A DNA stretch of 64,000 bases from Poseidonibacter antarcticus (GTDB lineage Bacteria > Campylobacterota > Campylobacteria > Campylobacterales > Arcobacteraceae), in contig NZ_RCWF01000009.1 in the NCBI RefSeq assembly GCF_003667345.1, forward strand, positions 31,187 to 95,186, read 5' to 3'. How positions within the stretch are numbered: position 1 is the stretch's first letter; each line of letters starts with the position of its first letter. The position numbers were made by a program, and so were the translations under genes. Positions 8,048-16,598 of the stretch are shown one piece after another. The notes under the pieces were generated by a model. That model was not told where the DNA came from, did not search any database, and saw only the letters and a program-made list of their open reading frames with translations.

Positions 8048-9448
8048 TTAATTTCCTATTACTTTTTGTAAAGAAGCAGAAAAACTTTTTGGAATATCAT
8101 CATTTAAAATGTAATTATTTGCATCTTTAAAAATTTCCATTTTTTCTAACCAAAGTTTAAATTCAGGAGCAGGGTCAAGATTCAATACTCTTCTTGCATA
8201 TAATGCATCATGAAAAGATGTTGTTTGATAGTTAAGCATAATATCATCAGACCCTGGAATACCCATAATAAAATTACATCCAGCAACTCCTAAAAGTGTT
8301 AATAAATTATCCATATCATTTTGATCTGCATCGGCATGATTTGTATAACAAATATCACAACCCATTGGTAAACCTAAAAGCTTTCCACAAAAATGATCTT
8401 CTAATCCAGCTCTTGTAATCTCTTTTCCATCAAATAAATATTCAGGACCAATAAAACCAACAACAGTATTTACTAATAATGGATCAAACTCTTTTGCAAC
8501 TGCATAAGCTCTAACCTCACAAGTTTGTTGATCTAATCCAAAGTTTGCATTTGCTGATAAAGAACTTCCTTGTCCTGTTTCAAAATACATTACATTATTT
8601 CCAACTGATCCACGATTTAAAGATAAAGCTGCATCATGTGCTTCTTTTAGAATATTTAAGTTTACACCAAAGCTTGTATTTGTAGCTTCTGTTCCACCAA
8701 TTGATTGAAAAACTAAATCAACAGGTGCTTTTTTGTTAATAGCTTCTATAGTATTTGTTACATGAGTTAAAACACACGATTGTGTTGGTATTTCATATTT
8801 GTTTATTACATCATTCATTAGATTTATTAGTTTGATAGATTGTTCTACATTATCTGTAGCTGGGTTAATTCCAATAACAGCATCACCATTTGCATATAAT
8901 AATCCATCTAGCATACTAGTTGCAATACCCATCATATCATCAGTAGGATGATTTGGTTGTAACCTTGTAGACAAGTGTCCTTCTAGTCCAATTGTATTAT
9001 TAAAAGATGTAATAACAGGACATTTTTTAGCAACCATTATCAGCTCTTGGTTTCGCATTATTTTACTAACAGCTGCTACCATTTCAGGTGTCATTCCTGG
9101 TCTTGCTTTTTTTATTAATTCTTTAGAAGTATAATCACTTAGTAACCAGTTTCTAAATTCACCAACATTTAAATCTGAAATTATTTTGAAAGCTTCTTTA
9201 TCGTGTTTATCAATAATTAATCTTGTAATCTCATCGTTTTCATATGGAATTAAAAGATCTTCAAGAAAAGTTTTTAAAGGAACTTCAGAAAGTCTCATTT
9301 GTGCAATAGCTCTTTCTTGGGAAGAATCAGCACAAACACCAGCTAACATATCCCCAGCTCTTTTAGGTGTTGCTTTTGCCATTAAATCCGCTAAATTTTT
9401 AAAAAGGTAAGTTCTATTTCCTTTTTTTATTTTGTAAGAATGTTTCAT
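8048..9448 (-). CDS. eutB: Ethanolamine ammonia-lyase large subunit
   Basis: The 466-residue protein is the catalytic TIM-barrel heavy chain of ethanolamine ammonia-lyase. Recognisable segments are LSTRLQPNHPTDD, INPATDNVEQS, FQSIGGTEATN, YFETGQGSSLSANAN, and the cobalamin and substrate regions MGCDICYTNHADADQND and MGIPGSDDIMLNYQTTSFHDA. It is first in eutB-eutC-eat. No shell protein, reactivase (eutA) or aldehyde dehydrogenase gene is in the window, so this looks like a microcompartment-free nitrogen or carbon salvage route. The acetaldehyde-handling enzymes would be elsewhere. Confidence 0.95.
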   Translation of the reverse strand: MKHSYKIKKGNRTYLFKNLADLMAKATPKRAGDMLAGVCADSSQERAIAQMRLSEVPLKTFLEDLLIPYENDEITRLIIDKHDKEAFKIISDLNVGEFRNWLLSDYTSKELIKKARPGMTPEMVAAVSKIMRNQELIMVAKKCPVITSFNNTIGLEGHLSTRLQPNHPTDDMMGIATSMLDGLLYANGDAVIGINPATDNVEQSIKLINLMNDVINKYEIPTQSCVLTHVTNTIEAINKKAPVDLVFQSIGGTEATNTSFGVNLNILKEAHDAALSLNRGSVGNNVMYFETGQGSSLSANANFGLDQQTCEVRAYAVAKEFDPLLVNTVVGFIGPEYLFDGKEITRAGLEDHFCGKLLGLPMGCDICYTNHADADQNDMDNLLTLLGVAGCNFIMGIPGSDDIMLNYQTTSFHDALYARRVLNLDPAPEFKLWLEKMEIFKDANNYILNDDIPKSFSASLQKVIGN

Positions 9449-9622
9449 GATTCTAATAAATACATTTTATACATATTTATTCCTTATTTTCATAATTTTT
9501 TATTAAGAGTGTAAGCATACATCTATTCTATAGCTTGAATATAGCATATAAATTATATTTTTAAAACATAAAAATAGTATGTAAATTATACAAATATTTG
9601 AAAAATGGAATTTGTAGTGAAT

Positions 9623-9646
9623 TTTAACTAGTATTTACTAGTTAAA
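9623..9646. promoter_or_regulatory. Perfect palindrome in the eutB upstream region
   Basis: TTTAACTAGTA (9623-9633) and TACTAGTTAAA (9636-9646) form a perfect inverted repeat with a 2-base centre. It lies 175 bp upstream of eutB and 47 bp after the VWA gene. No U-tract follows on either strand, so an operator is a better guess than a terminator. Nothing else is seen in 9449-9692. Confidence 0.35.
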
Positions 9647-9692
9647 TAAAATAGAGATTAAATTAAATTATTAGAATAGTTTTTTTACTTTT

Positions 9693-10601
9693 TTACTCTT
9701 TATTTTTTAAGTAAATAAATAAAATTAGAAATAATACAGCAAAAAACAGTGGATAAAAGAAGAGATAATCTTTTAATATTATTTTATTCTGGTCAATTTT
9801 AGATTTTTCAAGATTATTGATATTTTCATAAATAGCACTTAAATCTTCTTTTGAATAAGCAGTATATGATTTTGCATTTGATGACGATGAAATATAATTT
9901 AAAACTTCTTTATTTGAGTTTCCTATTCCTATTGTGTAAGCTTTTATATTATATTTTTTTAGTAGTTTCATTACTACTTTAAGTGGTATTTTACTAGCAT
10001 TATCAGTTCCATCACTTAAAACTATAATTACATTTGATTTTGCTTTTTTATCTTTTAGGATATGTACACTTTTTGCAATGGAATCTATTAGTGCTGTTTG
10101 ATTTCCAATCATTCCTACTTCTAAATAATCTATTATTTCTCTTTGTGTATCTTTATCAAAGCTTAGAGGACTTGCCATCATTACAGAATCACCAAATATT
10201 ACTAAACCTATATTATCTGAGGGTCTTTTTTGCATAAAATCTTTTACAATCTCTTTTACAACATCAAATCTATTTTTTGTTTTATCATTTTTATCTAAAT
10301 CATTATAATTCATAGAACCACTTGCATCAAGATCTAATAATATATTTATTCCATCATTTTTTATTAATTGTGTGTCATTTATTTTTATAGGTGAGGCTAG
10401 GGCGATTATAGAAAGTATAATAATTGAAAATTTTAATATACTCATTAGCATACTAGACTTTTGATTTGATTTTTGAAATATATTTAAATGTGGAATAAAA
10501 TAACTAGGACTCTTTGCTTTACAATATATTGAACAAAATATAAATACTAAAATCAATAATAAGACATAAGGAAATTCAAAACTAATATCATTAAACATCA
10601 A
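9693..10601 (-). CDS. VWA-domain membrane protein (BatA-like)
   Basis: The 302-residue protein has hydrophobic segments near residues 8-27 and 54-71, a von Willebrand factor A domain and a C-terminal membrane segment (about 280-298). The metal-binding site is complete: DASGS at 92-96, the threonine in GNQTAL, and the aspartate in LSDGTDN. This is the layout of BatA of the Bat/MoxR operons, which are linked to envelope stress and metal-dependent protein interactions. It overlaps the upstream gene by 11 bases and ends the operon. Confidence 0.82.
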   Translation of the reverse strand: MMFNDISFEFPYVLLLILVFIFCSIYCKAKSPSYFIPHLNIFQKSNQKSSMLMSILKFSIIILSIIALASPIKINDTQLIKNDGINILLDLDASGSMNYNDLDKNDKTKNRFDVVKEIVKDFMQKRPSDNIGLVIFGDSVMMASPLSFDKDTQREIIDYLEVGMIGNQTALIDSIAKSVHILKDKKAKSNVIIVLSDGTDNASKIPLKVVMKLLKKYNIKAYTIGIGNSNKEVLNYISSSSNAKSYTAYSKEDLSAIYENINNLEKSKIDQNKIILKDYLFFYPLFFAVLFLILFIYLKNKE

Positions 10602-10986
10602 TTATTCCTAAAAGTGTATTTAGTTTGTTTTTTATATCTGTAGTTATATTTGGTACATTTTTTTTATATTTATATTCTTCAAGTTCATTTATTAGCTCAT
10701 TTGCTAATATCTTCTCTCTTTTGTTTTGTGCTAGAATTCTAATATATTTGGTAATTGTATAAGCATCTTTTTTTGAATCTTTAAACTCTATATTTTTTAA
10801 AATATCAAAATAGATTTTTCTTTGATTTACTTTTTTATTTTTAAAATATTTGATAATAAAGATGATAATAATCAAAGTTAGTAATAATGCTACAAAAATT
10901 AATCCATAATAAATAAATATACTATTATCAGGAATTTTGACAATATCTTTTATATCATGTATTTTTGAAGCTATATCTTCATTCAT
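10591..10986 (-). CDS. Small membrane protein of the MoxR/Bat operon (DUF4381-like)
   Basis: A 131-residue protein with one strong membrane segment (about residues 24-46) and a lysine-rich cytoplasmic C-terminal part. Its position between the DUF58 and VWA genes is where DUF4381-type proteins occur in MoxR operons. The sequence is too diverged to be sure of the family. It starts on the last base of the DUF58 stop (TAATG overlap) and overlaps the next gene by 11 bases, so the four proteins are made in a coupled fashion. Confidence 0.65.
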   Translation of the reverse strand: MNEDIASKIHDIKDIVKIPDNSIFIYYGLIFVALLLTLIIIIFIIKYFKNKKVNQRKIYFDILKNIEFKDSKKDAYTITKYIRILAQNKREKILANELINELEEYKYKKNVPNITTDIKNKLNTLLGIIDV

Positions 10987-11819
10987 TATCTTAAAAGTCC
11001 TATTAATTTTTTTGTAGCATCTTCATTTGTATAGATTTTGACAAATCTAATTGCATTATCTTGTAAATGAGTAAATAACTTGTGGTCATTTTCTTTTACT
11101 TTTTTTATATAGTTAATAATTGTATCTTTATTTAAAATACCTTCAAAATTTTGATTTGTAGCAGGGTCATTAAAATTTACATTTCCTAATTCATTTGGTT
11201 CTTCTTCAAACTTATCTCGAACTATAATTACAAATATCTCATGCTTTTTACTTAATAGTTTTAAATCAAGTTTTTCAATATCAAAAAAATCTCCAATAAA
11301 AAAAATGATAGATTTATGATGTATTTTTTTAAATAAATCATTTGTAAGATAATCATAATCAATATTTTTACCAATTACATTATAATCATAAAGTTGTTGT
11401 GCCATAAAATTTACATTAAATATTTTTTTTGATTTTTTAGTACAAAGTTCGCAGGTTTCATTTGCTATATATGAAGCAAAAGGGTCACCTTGTTTTACAC
11501 AAATAAATCCTAAAATACTTGCAATTTCAGTTATAAGTTCTTGTTTAAACTTGTTTGTTCCAAAATAAGTAGAACCATTTAGCAAAGATACAATTTTTAT
11601 ATTTAGCTCTTTTTGTGAGTGAAAAACTTTGACAAATGGTTTTTGCATTTTGGCAGATATAACCCAGTCGATATTTTTTACATCTTCACCATATTCATAC
11701 TCTTTTAGTTCACAAAAATCGTAACCTTCGCCTTTTTGAAATGAGACATTATTTCCTATGATTTCTGAAAAAACTTGTTTTTTAGTTTTTATGAGTATTT
11801 TTTTTAAAGCTTGATTCAT
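10986..11819 (-). CDS. DUF58 domain protein of the MoxR operon
   Basis: The 277-residue protein has the DUF58 core, GEGYDFCELKEYEYGEDVKNIDW, near residues 31-53, followed by a tryptophan and the KPFVKVF strand. DUF58 proteins resemble VWA folds and are almost always next to a MoxR ATPase and VWA proteins. No membrane segment is obvious, unlike some longer DUF58 proteins. It starts 2 bases after the MoxR stop. Its molecular job is not established; co-action with the MoxR ATPase is inferred from the operon. Confidence 0.85.
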   Translation of the reverse strand: MNQALKKILIKTKKQVFSEIIGNNVSFQKGEGYDFCELKEYEYGEDVKNIDWVISAKMQKPFVKVFHSQKELNIKIVSLLNGSTYFGTNKFKQELITEIASILGFICVKQGDPFASYIANETCELCTKKSKKIFNVNFMAQQLYDYNVIGKNIDYDYLTNDLFKKIHHKSIIFFIGDFFDIEKLDLKLLSKKHEIFVIIVRDKFEEEPNELGNVNFNDPATNQNFEGILNKDTIINYIKKVKENDHKLFTHLQDNAIRFVKIYTNEDATKKLIGLLR

Positions 11820-11821
11820 TT

Positions 11822-12775
11822 TTATGGAATATTAACTTTCTCAATAATTTTTTGAATAATAGTATCAACATCAATTTCTTTCGCTTGTGCTTCATAAGTT
11901 AAAATAATTCTATGTCTTAGTACATTTTTTATAACCATAGTTACATCAAGTGGTGAAACAAAATCATTACCTCTTATAAATGCATTTGCTTTTACAGCTT
12001 TAAACATATCAATTGTAGCTCTTGGACTTGCTCCAAAGTGAATTAACTCGTCTAATTCTTCAAGCTCATAATCTTTTGGATTTCTTGATGCATCAATTAT
12101 ATTTACAATATACTCTTCAAGTTCTTTATCAATATGTATATTTTGAACCTCTTTTTTAAGTAGTTCTAGTGTTTGTTTATCCATTATCTTTTCTATTTTT
12201 TCAAAAGAGTTCATAGTAACTTTTTTTGCTATTTCATACTCTTCTTCTTTATTATTATAATTTACAACAATTTTAAACATAAATCTATCAAGTTGTGCTT
12301 CAGGTAAACTATATGCACCTTCTTGTTCGATTGGATTTTGAGTAGCTAGTACTAAAAATGGAGTATCAATTTTAAATGTATCATCAGCAATTGTAACTTG
12401 TCTTTCTTGCATAACTTCAAGTAGGGCTGATTGTACTTTTGCAGGTGCTCTATTAATTTCATCTGCTAATAAAAGATTTGTAAATATAGGACCTTTTTTT
12501 ATTTTAAACTCAGCAGTTTTCATATCATAGATTTGAGCACCTACAATATCACTTGGTAATAAATCAGGTGTAAACTGAACTCTTTTAAAGTTTAAATCAA
12601 TTGCATCTGATACAGCTTTTACAGCAGTTGTCTTAGCAAGTCCTGGAACACCTTCTAATAATATATGACCAGAAGTTAGTAATCCTATTATAATAGAATC
12701 AATCATCTCCTCTTGACCTATTACACCTTTATGAATTTCTTTTTTTAAGTTTATAAGTTTGTCGTGAAGACTCAA
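11822..12775 (-). CDS. MoxR-family AAA+ ATPase
   Basis: The 317-residue protein has Walker A GVPGLAKT at 42-49, Walker B LLADEINRAP, and the family signature QNPIEQEGAYSLPEAQLDRF, with a C-terminal lid containing GASPRAT. MoxR ATPases act as chaperones that remodel or activate partner complexes, often with VWA-domain proteins. It is the first gene of MoxR-DUF58-small membrane protein-VWA. The Bat C/D/E genes seen in some operons are missing, making this a reduced set. Confidence 0.92.
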   Translation of the reverse strand: MSLHDKLINLKKEIHKGVIGQEEMIDSIIIGLLTSGHILLEGVPGLAKTTAVKAVSDAIDLNFKRVQFTPDLLPSDIVGAQIYDMKTAEFKIKKGPIFTNLLLADEINRAPAKVQSALLEVMQERQVTIADDTFKIDTPFLVLATQNPIEQEGAYSLPEAQLDRFMFKIVVNYNNKEEEYEIAKKVTMNSFEKIEKIMDKQTLELLKKEVQNIHIDKELEEYIVNIIDASRNPKDYELEELDELIHFGASPRATIDMFKAVKANAFIRGNDFVSPLDVTMVIKNVLRHRIILTYEAQAKEIDVDTIIQKIIEKVNIP

Positions 12776-12852
12776 GTTACTTCCTTGATTTTTTTGATTT
12801 TCTATTCTATCGAATAAGTTATAAATAATATATTTAAATCTTTTATAATCTC

Positions 12853-13569
12853 TTATACTTTATTTTTTGGGAATATGATTTTGAATAAGGCACCATTGTT
12901 ATTTACATATTCAAAATTACCTGCTAGTTGTAATTTTGAAATATTGTTTATCAATTTTAGTCCTAATGTTTTATTTTGATAAATATTTATATCACTTGAA
13001 ATACCTTTTCCATTATCTTTTATTTCTAATATGTAAAAAGAATTATCTTCTTTTACTGAAATATTTAATATAGGATTTGGATTATTTACAAAAGCATATT
13101 TAAAAGCATTTGTTATAATCTCATTTAAAATTAATGCACAAGGTATTGTTTTTTCAATATCTAAAAAAATATTATCTATATTCAAAATAACCTTTACATC
13201 TTTTGTATTTTTGTATGTTTTTGAAATTTCATTTACTAAAGTATCAATATAAAATTTCATATGAATTTGATTAAAATTATTTGATTCGTAAAGCATTCTA
13301 TGGACTAGTTCCATAGTGTAAATTCTTTCTTGAATATCATTTAAAATATTTTTTGTATTAGTGTCTTTTATTTTTAATTGTTGAAGTTTAATTAAACTAA
13401 TTGTTAATGCTAAATTATTTTTTACTCTATGATGTATTTCTTGTAATAATATATCTTTATCTTCTAATGATTTTTTTAACTCATCTATTTTAAAAAGTTT
13501 TTTAAATAAAAAGTAAGTTACAAGAATTGTAAAAAATAAAGTCATTAAAAAAAGTAGAAAATTACTCAA
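12853..13569 (-). CDS. Sensor histidine kinase (HisKA_2 type)
   Basis: The 238-residue kinase has one N-terminal membrane anchor (about residues 3-22) and almost no periplasmic domain. The phosphoacceptor region EIHHRVKNNLAL (44-55) is that of HisKA_2 kinases, followed by a HATPase_c domain with NEIITNAFKYAF and DNGKGIS. With so short an input region it probably senses through the membrane or through a partner protein. It overlaps the upstream response regulator gene by 8 bases, and the two form a two-component pair. It is separated from the MoxR operon by a 77-bp gap. Confidence 0.85.
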   Translation of the reverse strand: MSNFLLFLMTLFFTILVTYFLFKKLFKIDELKKSLEDKDILLQEIHHRVKNNLALTISLIKLQQLKIKDTNTKNILNDIQERIYTMELVHRMLYESNNFNQIHMKFYIDTLVNEISKTYKNTKDVKVILNIDNIFLDIEKTIPCALILNEIITNAFKYAFVNNPNPILNISVKEDNSFYILEIKDNGKGISSDINIYQNKTLGLKLINNISKLQLAGNFEYVNNNGALFKIIFPKNKV

Positions 13570-14299
13570 AATTAACCACTTTTATTTTATATCCTAATTC
13601 ATATAAGTTTTCAAATATATTTGTACCAAGTTTTATTTTTAATCTATAAATCAATGTTCGGAGTCTTCCTTTATCATAAATACTTTCTCTCCATATATAT
13701 GTAGAAATTCGTTCAAAATTTACTATTTTACCTGGTCTCTCACACATAATTTCAAATAACTTTTTTTCATTTTTGGTAAGTTTTATTTGCTTATTGTCTT
13801 TATATAATTCTGATTTACTAATATCAAACTTAATATTTTCATCAATGTGTATGTATTTACTTTCTATTATTTTATAACTGTTTTTATTTTTAAAGAAAAA
13901 GTTATGTTTATGTATTGCCATATTTATTGTAATTTTTAATTCTTTATCTCTACATGGTTTGAGTAAATATCCATAAGGTTCACATTCCATTGCTTCTTTA
14001 ATAGTTTTATCATTTGAATATGATGTAAGAAAAATTATAGGTATTTTTAATGTTTTCCATATCTCATTAGCGGCTGTTATCCCTGAACTTGACGCTAAGT
14101 TTATATCCATAAGTATAATATCAGGGATATTATTTCTTGCATGTGAAATTGCTCTTTTAGTATTTGATTCAATTCCACTTACCATAAAACCCATTTGGCT
14201 TAAACTTAGTTCTAAAGCCATTGCTAAAACAATTTCATCTTCTACTATTAAAACATTTATTTCATTATCAAGTTGTTTTAAATTTGTTAAATTATGCAC
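13562..14299 (-). CDS. Response regulator with winged-helix DNA-binding domain
   Basis: A receiver domain with LIVEDE, the phosphoacceptor in ILMDINL, the threonine/serine in FLTSYSND and the lysine in YLLKPC is followed by an OmpR-type winged helix (FEIMCERPGKIVNFERISTYIW). I chose GTG at 14299, giving 245 residues, because AAAAGG stands 6 bases before it. The only upstream ATG, at 14356, has no ribosome binding site and lies inside a Fur-box-like palindrome; it would give 264 residues. The partner kinase follows with an 8-base overlap. It diverges from the TonB receptor and may control it. Confidence 0.85.
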   Translation of the reverse strand: MHNLTNLKQLDNEINVLIVEDEIVLAMALELSLSQMGFMVSGIESNTKRAISHARNNIPDIILMDINLASSSGITAANEIWKTLKIPIIFLTSYSNDKTIKEAMECEPYGYLLKPCRDKELKITINMAIHKHNFFFKNKNSYKIIESKYIHIDENIKFDISKSELYKDNKQIKLTKNEKKLFEIMCERPGKIVNFERISTYIWRESIYDKGRLRTLIYRLKIKLGTNIFENLYELGYKIKVVNFE

Positions 14300-14309
14300 T
14301 AAATACCTT

Positions 14310-14329
14310 TTTGTGATTATTTTGTGATT
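14310..14329. promoter_or_regulatory. Tandem TTTGTGATT repeats, candidate response regulator site
   Basis: Two exact copies of TTTGTGATT stand at 14310-14318 and 14321-14329, an 11-bp period. OmpR-family regulators typically bind direct repeats about one helical turn apart, so autoregulation or control of the divergent TonB receptor gene is plausible. This is inference from arrangement only. Confidence 0.35.
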
Positions 14330-14340
14330 TTTATTGGTTA

Positions 14341-14355
14341 TGATACTCACTATCA
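14341..14355. promoter_or_regulatory. Fur-box-like palindrome upstream of the TonB receptor
   Basis: TGATACTCACTATCA has perfect TGATA/TATCA arms and agrees with the GATAAT-N-ATTATC core of Fur sites at 10 of 12 positions. It lies 30 bp before the receptor start codon. Iron repression of the receptor is the natural reading. Confidence 0.55.
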
Positions 14356-14384
14356 TTTAAAAATTAGTTTAAATAAGGAAAAAA

Positions 14385-16400
14385 ATGAAAGAAAATAAAA
14401 AAATTATATTAAGTTTATCGTTAGCTGCAAGTATGGCGATAAGTACTACACAAGCAAAAGCTGAATCTTTAGGAGAAGTTTCTGTAACAGATACAGCTTT
14501 TGAGTCACAAGTAAAAAGTATCACATCTTCTAGGTTAGAAAAGTTACAAGCAAATGATGTTAAAGATATTTTAAAATCACTTCCAAGTGTAATAGTAGAT
14601 GGTAGTGCAAGATATTCACAAAAAGTTTATGTAAGAGGTTTAGAAGATAAATCTTCAAATATTACAATTGATGGTGCAAAAATGTCAGGACAACTTTTTC
14701 ATCATTCAGGTGATCAAACAATTGATGCAGAGATGTTAAAAATTGGTTCAATTGAACTTGGTCCAAATTCTGCTTTAAGTGGAGCTGGTGTAATAAATGG
14801 TTCATTTATTTATGAAACAAAAGATCCAAGTGATTTTTTAGAAGAGGGTGAAACTTTTGGTGGAAAAATTTCTGCTGGTTATGAAAGTGGATATGAAAGA
14901 AAAAAAACAAGTGTTGCAGTTTTCTCAAAACTTAATGACAAAATTGAGTTTGTTGGAATCGGAAATATTACAGAAGATGGTGAATTACATACTCCTTCAA
15001 GTCAAACAATTACATCAAAAGAAAGTAAGCTAAAAAGTGGTTTACTAAAAGTGGTTTTTAAACCAAATGAATATAATACTATTAAATTAGCATATAATAC
15101 ATACAATGATGGTGGAGATAGACAACTTTCAGGTGAAAAACCAGGAAATGATGAAACTAATCCATATAATGAAATAACAAGAGATACTTATACATTAAAT
15201 TATACTTATGCTCCTGATAATGAATTGGTAAAAATAGAAGCAAAAGCTTATTCAAATACTCAAAAGTTAGTTAGAGATTCATTAACAGAAGATTATAGTA
15301 CAAATGGTGTAGTTGATGGAGATTTAATTCAACCTGAAAGAACTTATGAAAATAAAGTTGTAGGTTTTGATTTAAGAAATAGTTCAATTTTAAGTAATCA
15401 TCTAATTACTTATGGTGTTGATTATTCTAAAGAAGAACAATCAAAAACAGCTGATGGTTTAGCTGTTTATTCAACAGGTTCAAGAGCAGGGGAAACTGAA
15501 GTTTCAAGTGTTGCTGGAAAAGGTGAAATTGAAGCTTATGGTCTTTATTTAGAAGATGAAATTGATTTAGATAGATTAGTTTTAAATATTGGTGCAAGAT
15601 ATGATGTTCATGAATTAGGTGGCTTTTATAGTGGTAAATTTGAGCAACTATCTCCAAAATTTAAATCTTCTTATCAAGCAACAGATAAATTAAAATTAAG
15701 AGCAGCCTATGGACGAATTTTTAAAGGTCCAAGTTTAGGTGAAACATTAATGTTGAATGATAATATTGTTCAATCTGATGATACTCAACCACAAACTGGT
15801 AATAACTATGAAGTTGGGTTTGATTATGATTTATCACATGCTTTAAATGCAGATAGTTCTATCTTTGGTTTTACAGCATTTACTTATAATGTAGATAACT
15901 ATTTACATCCAACAAAAAATGGTGCTATAGAAGCACAATCAGATATGAAAATATGGGGATTAGAAACTGTATTTAAATATCAAAAAGACAAATTTGGCTT
16001 AAATGCAAGTCATACTTATACAGATGGTGAAGATAAATCTTTAGAAGATGGTTCAGTTATTGATCCACGAACTGCTAAAATTCATACATTTAAAGTTGGA
16101 CTAGATTATCAAGCAACAGCTAATTTATTCTTAAACTACAGCGGTGAATTTGTTCCAGGGAATAAATATCAATATAAAGTTGATGAAAAAGTAAAAAGAA
16201 GTGGTTATGCTGTTCATAATGTAAGTGCAAGTTATGATATTACTGCAATAAAAGGTGCAAAAGTTAGCTTTGGTATAGATAATGTTTTAGATAAAAAATT
16301 CACTAGACATACAGCCTTTGGTACATATTTTGGTAATGAAGGTTATACTGCTTATGAAGTTGGAAGAAACTTTAAAGTTAATTTATCATATAAATTTTAA
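14385..16400 (+). CDS. TonB-dependent outer-membrane receptor
   Basis: The 671-residue protein begins with a signal peptide (KKIILSLSLAASMA, cleavage near residue 27). A TonB-box-like GEVSVTD is next, then a plug domain (LKSLPSVIVDG, VYVRGLEDK, IELGPNSALSGAGVINGSF) and a long beta-barrel with alternating strands ending in aromatic FKVNLSYKF. It should import an iron complex or similar ligand across the outer membrane using TonB/ExbBD energy. The ligand cannot be read from the sequence. AAGGA precedes the ATG at good spacing. The Fur-like box and the divergent two-component genes suggest iron or signal control. Confidence 0.9.
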   Translation: MKENKKIILSLSLAASMAISTTQAKAESLGEVSVTDTAFESQVKSITSSRLEKLQANDVKDILKSLPSVIVDGSARYSQKVYVRGLEDKSSNITIDGAKMSGQLFHHSGDQTIDAEMLKIGSIELGPNSALSGAGVINGSFIYETKDPSDFLEEGETFGGKISAGYESGYERKKTSVAVFSKLNDKIEFVGIGNITEDGELHTPSSQTITSKESKLKSGLLKVVFKPNEYNTIKLAYNTYNDGGDRQLSGEKPGNDETNPYNEITRDTYTLNYTYAPDNELVKIEAKAYSNTQKLVRDSLTEDYSTNGVVDGDLIQPERTYENKVVGFDLRNSSILSNHLITYGVDYSKEEQSKTADGLAVYSTGSRAGETEVSSVAGKGEIEAYGLYLEDEIDLDRLVLNIGARYDVHELGGFYSGKFEQLSPKFKSSYQATDKLKLRAAYGRIFKGPSLGETLMLNDNIVQSDDTQPQTGNNYEVGFDYDLSHALNADSSIFGFTAFTYNVDNYLHPTKNGAIEAQSDMKIWGLETVFKYQKDKFGLNASHTYTDGEDKSLEDGSVIDPRTAKIHTFKVGLDYQATANLFLNYSGEFVPGNKYQYKVDEKVKRSGYAVHNVSASYDITAIKGAKVSFGIDNVLDKKFTRHTAFGTYFGNEGYTAYEVGRNFKVNLSYKF

Positions 16401-16451
16401 TAAATAATAACAACAATATATTTATGAAAAAATGCGAATTCTCATAAACTA

Positions 16452-16520
16452 AACAATAAGTTTGCGATTTCTTATTGTTCTTCTATGGAAAACACTACTT
16501 ATTTCCTTTGTAGTGTTTTC
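16452..16520 (+). terminator. Two hairpins in tandem after the TonB receptor gene
   Basis: The first hairpin pairs AACAATAAG (16452-16460) with CTTATTGTT (16471-16479). The second pairs GAAAACACTAC (16488-16498) with GTAGTGTTTTC (16510-16520) and is followed by TTTATCTTTA. The second is the more likely rho-independent terminator. Confidence 0.7.
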
Positions 16521-16598
16521 TTTATCTTTATTAAATATTCTTAAAATAAAAACTAAAGCTTTATATAGTAAAATCATTAAAACATAAAAGGACATATC

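Noticed and set aside
7164..9448. Ethanolamine microcompartment or cobalamin riboswitch near eutBC
   Set aside because: No shell protein genes are adjacent, and the 244-bp eutB upstream region lacks anything like a B12 box; only a small palindrome is present.
14299..14356. ATG at 14356 as the response regulator start
   Set aside because: There is no ribosome binding site and the codon lies in the Fur-like palindrome; GTG at 14299 has AAAAGG at 6 bases.
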